DNA of 31,448 nt. Origin: a virus. Both the position numbers and the translations under genes were made by a program. Positions 29,830-31,448 of this stretch are shown here, piece by piece (the stretch's first letter is position 1; each line of letters begins with the position of its first letter). The notes under the pieces are model-generated. The model made no database searches. It was not told where the DNA came from and saw only the letters and a list, made by a program, of their open reading frames with translations. Where the stretch lies: the IMG/VR virus record IMGVR_UViG_3300025132_000173, positions 1 to 31,448 of that record; one strand, 5' to 3'.

Positions 29830-31448
29830 TGGCGTTTGCAATGGAAGAAGAAACAACAATGATGATACCCCCACAGGGTATGGAAGAGGATATGGGCGAA
29901 GGTATAGCTAGTTTACCAGAACAAGGTGATTCTGGTATTGCAGACTTACCACAAGCTGCTCAACAACTTGCTCAATTAGGAAGAGCACAAGATACGTTCT
30001 TAGGTCACTTATCACAAGACGAAGTTGTTATTCCTAGAGAACTTTTACAAGCATCTCCTGAACTAGAAGAGGTAATTCGTAATGCCTTTGAAGCAGAAGG
30101 CATGGACTACACACAATATATAGTGGGTAGTGATGAAAACTCAATTAACCCTGAAACAGGATTACCAGAGTTTTTTATTAAAAAAGCTCTTAAGAAAATA
30201 GAAAGAGCCGTTCGAAAACCTATTAAAAAAGCGGGTAGAAAACTAGAAAAAGCAGTTCGCAAACCTATTAAAAAAGTTGCAAGAGAACTAAAAAGAGCGG
30301 CACCCGTTGTTTTACCAATTGCTTTAACTTTATTGGCGGGTCCACAGGCAAGTTTATTTCAACAAATGTTACTTTCTGGAGCAGGGTCGGGTATTTCAAC
30401 TTTAGTTGCAGGTGGAAATTTTAAAGATGCTTTAAAAAATGCAGCGATATCTGCTGCTTTAACAGGAGCTATAAGTGGAACTCAAAAGGCTTTTGCACCA
30501 AAAGAATTAACACAAGCAGGAACACAAACACAAGGCATGGATTTAGTTAATCCTACAAACATTGCTGCTCAAACGCCAAAAAGTGTTAATGTAGTTGGAT
30601 CTACCCCTGATCTTAGCACAGTAACAGAACAAGTGGTTAGACAAGACCCTGTATCAAATCCTTTTCAATATACTGATTCTTTAATACCCCCTGCTTCACC
30701 TACAGGAACTGTTTATACTCCACCTAGTGATGCTTTAGGTATTCAAGGTGGTAATTTAGTAACTGACCAACAAGCGGCAAGACTTAATTTAGCAAAACAA
30801 ACAGCTCAACAATTTAGTGAAGATGCAGCTAAACAATCTGCTGAACGTGATTTTGTAACTAGAATTAAAGACGGGTATGAGACTACAAAAGAAGCGTTAG
30901 GTACGGCATATGACGCTACAAAGAGTGGGTTAGGCAAAGTAGGAGACTTTATATACCCAACAGGAGAGGGTTCTAAAAGAGCTAGAGACATAAGAATGGA
31001 AGAGCTAATTAAACAAGACAAAATGGGAGTGGACGCTGCTAAGTTTTTAGCTAATAAAGAGGTGGGGTACAGTGCTTTAAGACAATTTGGACCAGCAACA
31101 GCACTAGGTATAGCTGGTCTTAAAGCAAGTGGAGCGTTTGGTGGAACTGAAGAAGAAGAAAGTGAAGAAGATAGAGTTGCGAGACAAAAATTTGCGGACG
31201 ATTTAGCTTATGCACAAACTATTCCACAAATAGGAGACCCAAATCTTGTTCCTTATATTACGGGACAACAAACATTAGCGAGTGCTCCCAACTATCAATA
31301 TTCAAATCCTCTTTACCAAGGTGGTTATTTCTTAAATAACCCTATGATGAATAATCCAACACTAAATACAGGAATTACTATGGCAAAAGGTGGTGGAGAG
31401 ATGGCAGTAACAAATTTAGATACAAGTAAGTTTCCTAGAAGAACAGGA
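29829..31448 (+). CDS. Large probable internal/ejection protein, partial at window end
   Basis: 540 codons, open to the window end. It begins in the preceding stop (TAATG). Residues 58-112 (FLGHLSQDEVVIPRELLQAS, YIVGSDENSINPETGLPEFF) are a conserved motif of large marine phage virion proteins. Two cationic 15-residue units (126-155, xAVRKPIKKxxRxL) precede a hydrophobic stretch (158-195, VVLPIALTLLA onward) that could insert in membranes. A helical A/Q/K-rich body and then MAKGGGEMAVTNLDTSKFPR follow. Position after the tail hub and the composition suggest a protein ejected with the DNA or a tape-measure-like one. The rest of the gene lies beyond the window. Confidence 0.72.
   Translation, partial: MAFAMEEETTMMIPPQGMEEDMGEGIASLPEQGDSGIADLPQAAQQLAQLGRAQDTFLGHLSQDEVVIPRELLQASPELEEVIRNAFEAEGMDYTQYIVGSDENSINPETGLPEFFIKKALKKIERAVRKPIKKAGRKLEKAVRKPIKKVARELKRAAPVVLPIALTLLAGPQASLFQQMLLSGAGSGISTLVAGGNFKDALKNAAISAALTGAISGTQKAFAPKELTQAGTQTQGMDLVNPTNIAAQTPKSVNVVGSTPDLSTVTEQVVRQDPVSNPFQYTDSLIPPASPTGTVYTPPSDALGIQGGNLVTDQQAARLNLAKQTAQQFSEDAAKQSAERDFVTRIKDGYETTKEALGTAYDATKSGLGKVGDFIYPTGEGSKRARDIRMEELIKQDKMGVDAAKFLANKEVGYSALRQFGPATALGIAGLKASGAFGGTEEEESEEDRVARQKFADDLAYAQTIPQIGDPNLVPYITGQQTLASAPNYQYSNPLYQGGYFLNNPMMNNPTLNTGITMAKGGGEMAVTNLDTSKFPRRTG
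30204..30293 (+). repeat. Two in-frame 45-bp repeats
   Basis: Encodes RAVRKPIKKAGRKLE and KAVRKPIKKVARELK, a duplicated amphipathic cationic helix directly before a hydrophobic region. Confidence 0.8.

Overview
The window is one AT-rich segment of a tailed double-stranded DNA phage genome. All genes I accept lie on the + strand, packed end to end with many 1-8 nt overlaps. The gene set runs terminase, portal, lysis, scaffold, major capsid, neck, fibres. The neck genes look P22-like (gp4-like adaptor, enlarged gp10-like hub), so a short-tailed (podovirus-type) virion is most likely. The low GC and the many small proteins familiar from marine phage sequences suggest an uncultured marine phage, perhaps of SAR11-like or another low-GC marine bacterium. 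The host is inference. No integrase, repressor, polymerase, tRNA or CRISPR array is visible; replication genes must lie outside the window.

Layout. (a) 1-541: a lone 111-codon gene with its own sigma70-like promoter, bracketed by two rho-independent terminators. (b) 542-990: a non-coding, repeat-bearing region just before terS; it is the best candidate for the packaging start and a late promoter. (c) 991-3839: packaging block with terS (TTG start), a PD-(D/E)XK VRR-like nuclease that overlaps the acidic tail of terS by 233 nt in another frame, a membrane-anchored small protein, and terL. (d) 3840-10882: a 1275-aa protein with features of large polyvalent phage proteins and a PcfJ-like C-terminal segment, a KGG-tailed protein, the portal, and two tiny conserved proteins. 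(e) 10860-12416: lysis region with an EF-hand membrane protein, a 3TM GTA-type holin and an M15 peptidase endolysin. (f) 12459-16133: head block with a small helical protein, a GroES-like co-chaperonin, scaffold, two putative head proteins and the major capsid protein, closed by a terminator. (g) 16166-18961: a structured leader followed by small, often very basic proteins, including a 9-residue-repeat protein ending in an EF-hand loop. (h) 18965-21920: neck and tail proteins. (i) 21921-26361: a repeat-built protein, four tail-fibre-like proteins and three small fibre-assembly-like genes. (j) 26383-31448: a coiled-coil tail-anchored protein, the gp10-like hub, two small conserved proteins, and a large probable ejection protein that runs off the window end.

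Working together: TerS and TerL package DNA through the portal into a capsid built from the major capsid protein on the scaffold, possibly helped by the phage GroES. The gp4-like and gp10-like proteins seal the neck. Fibres bind the host, and large cationic or hydrophobic proteins may be ejected with the DNA. The most interesting items are the overprinted nuclease, the 1275-aa protein, the GroES with an unusual mobile loop, the calcium-loop proteins, and short repeat modules shared at DNA level between separate virion genes.
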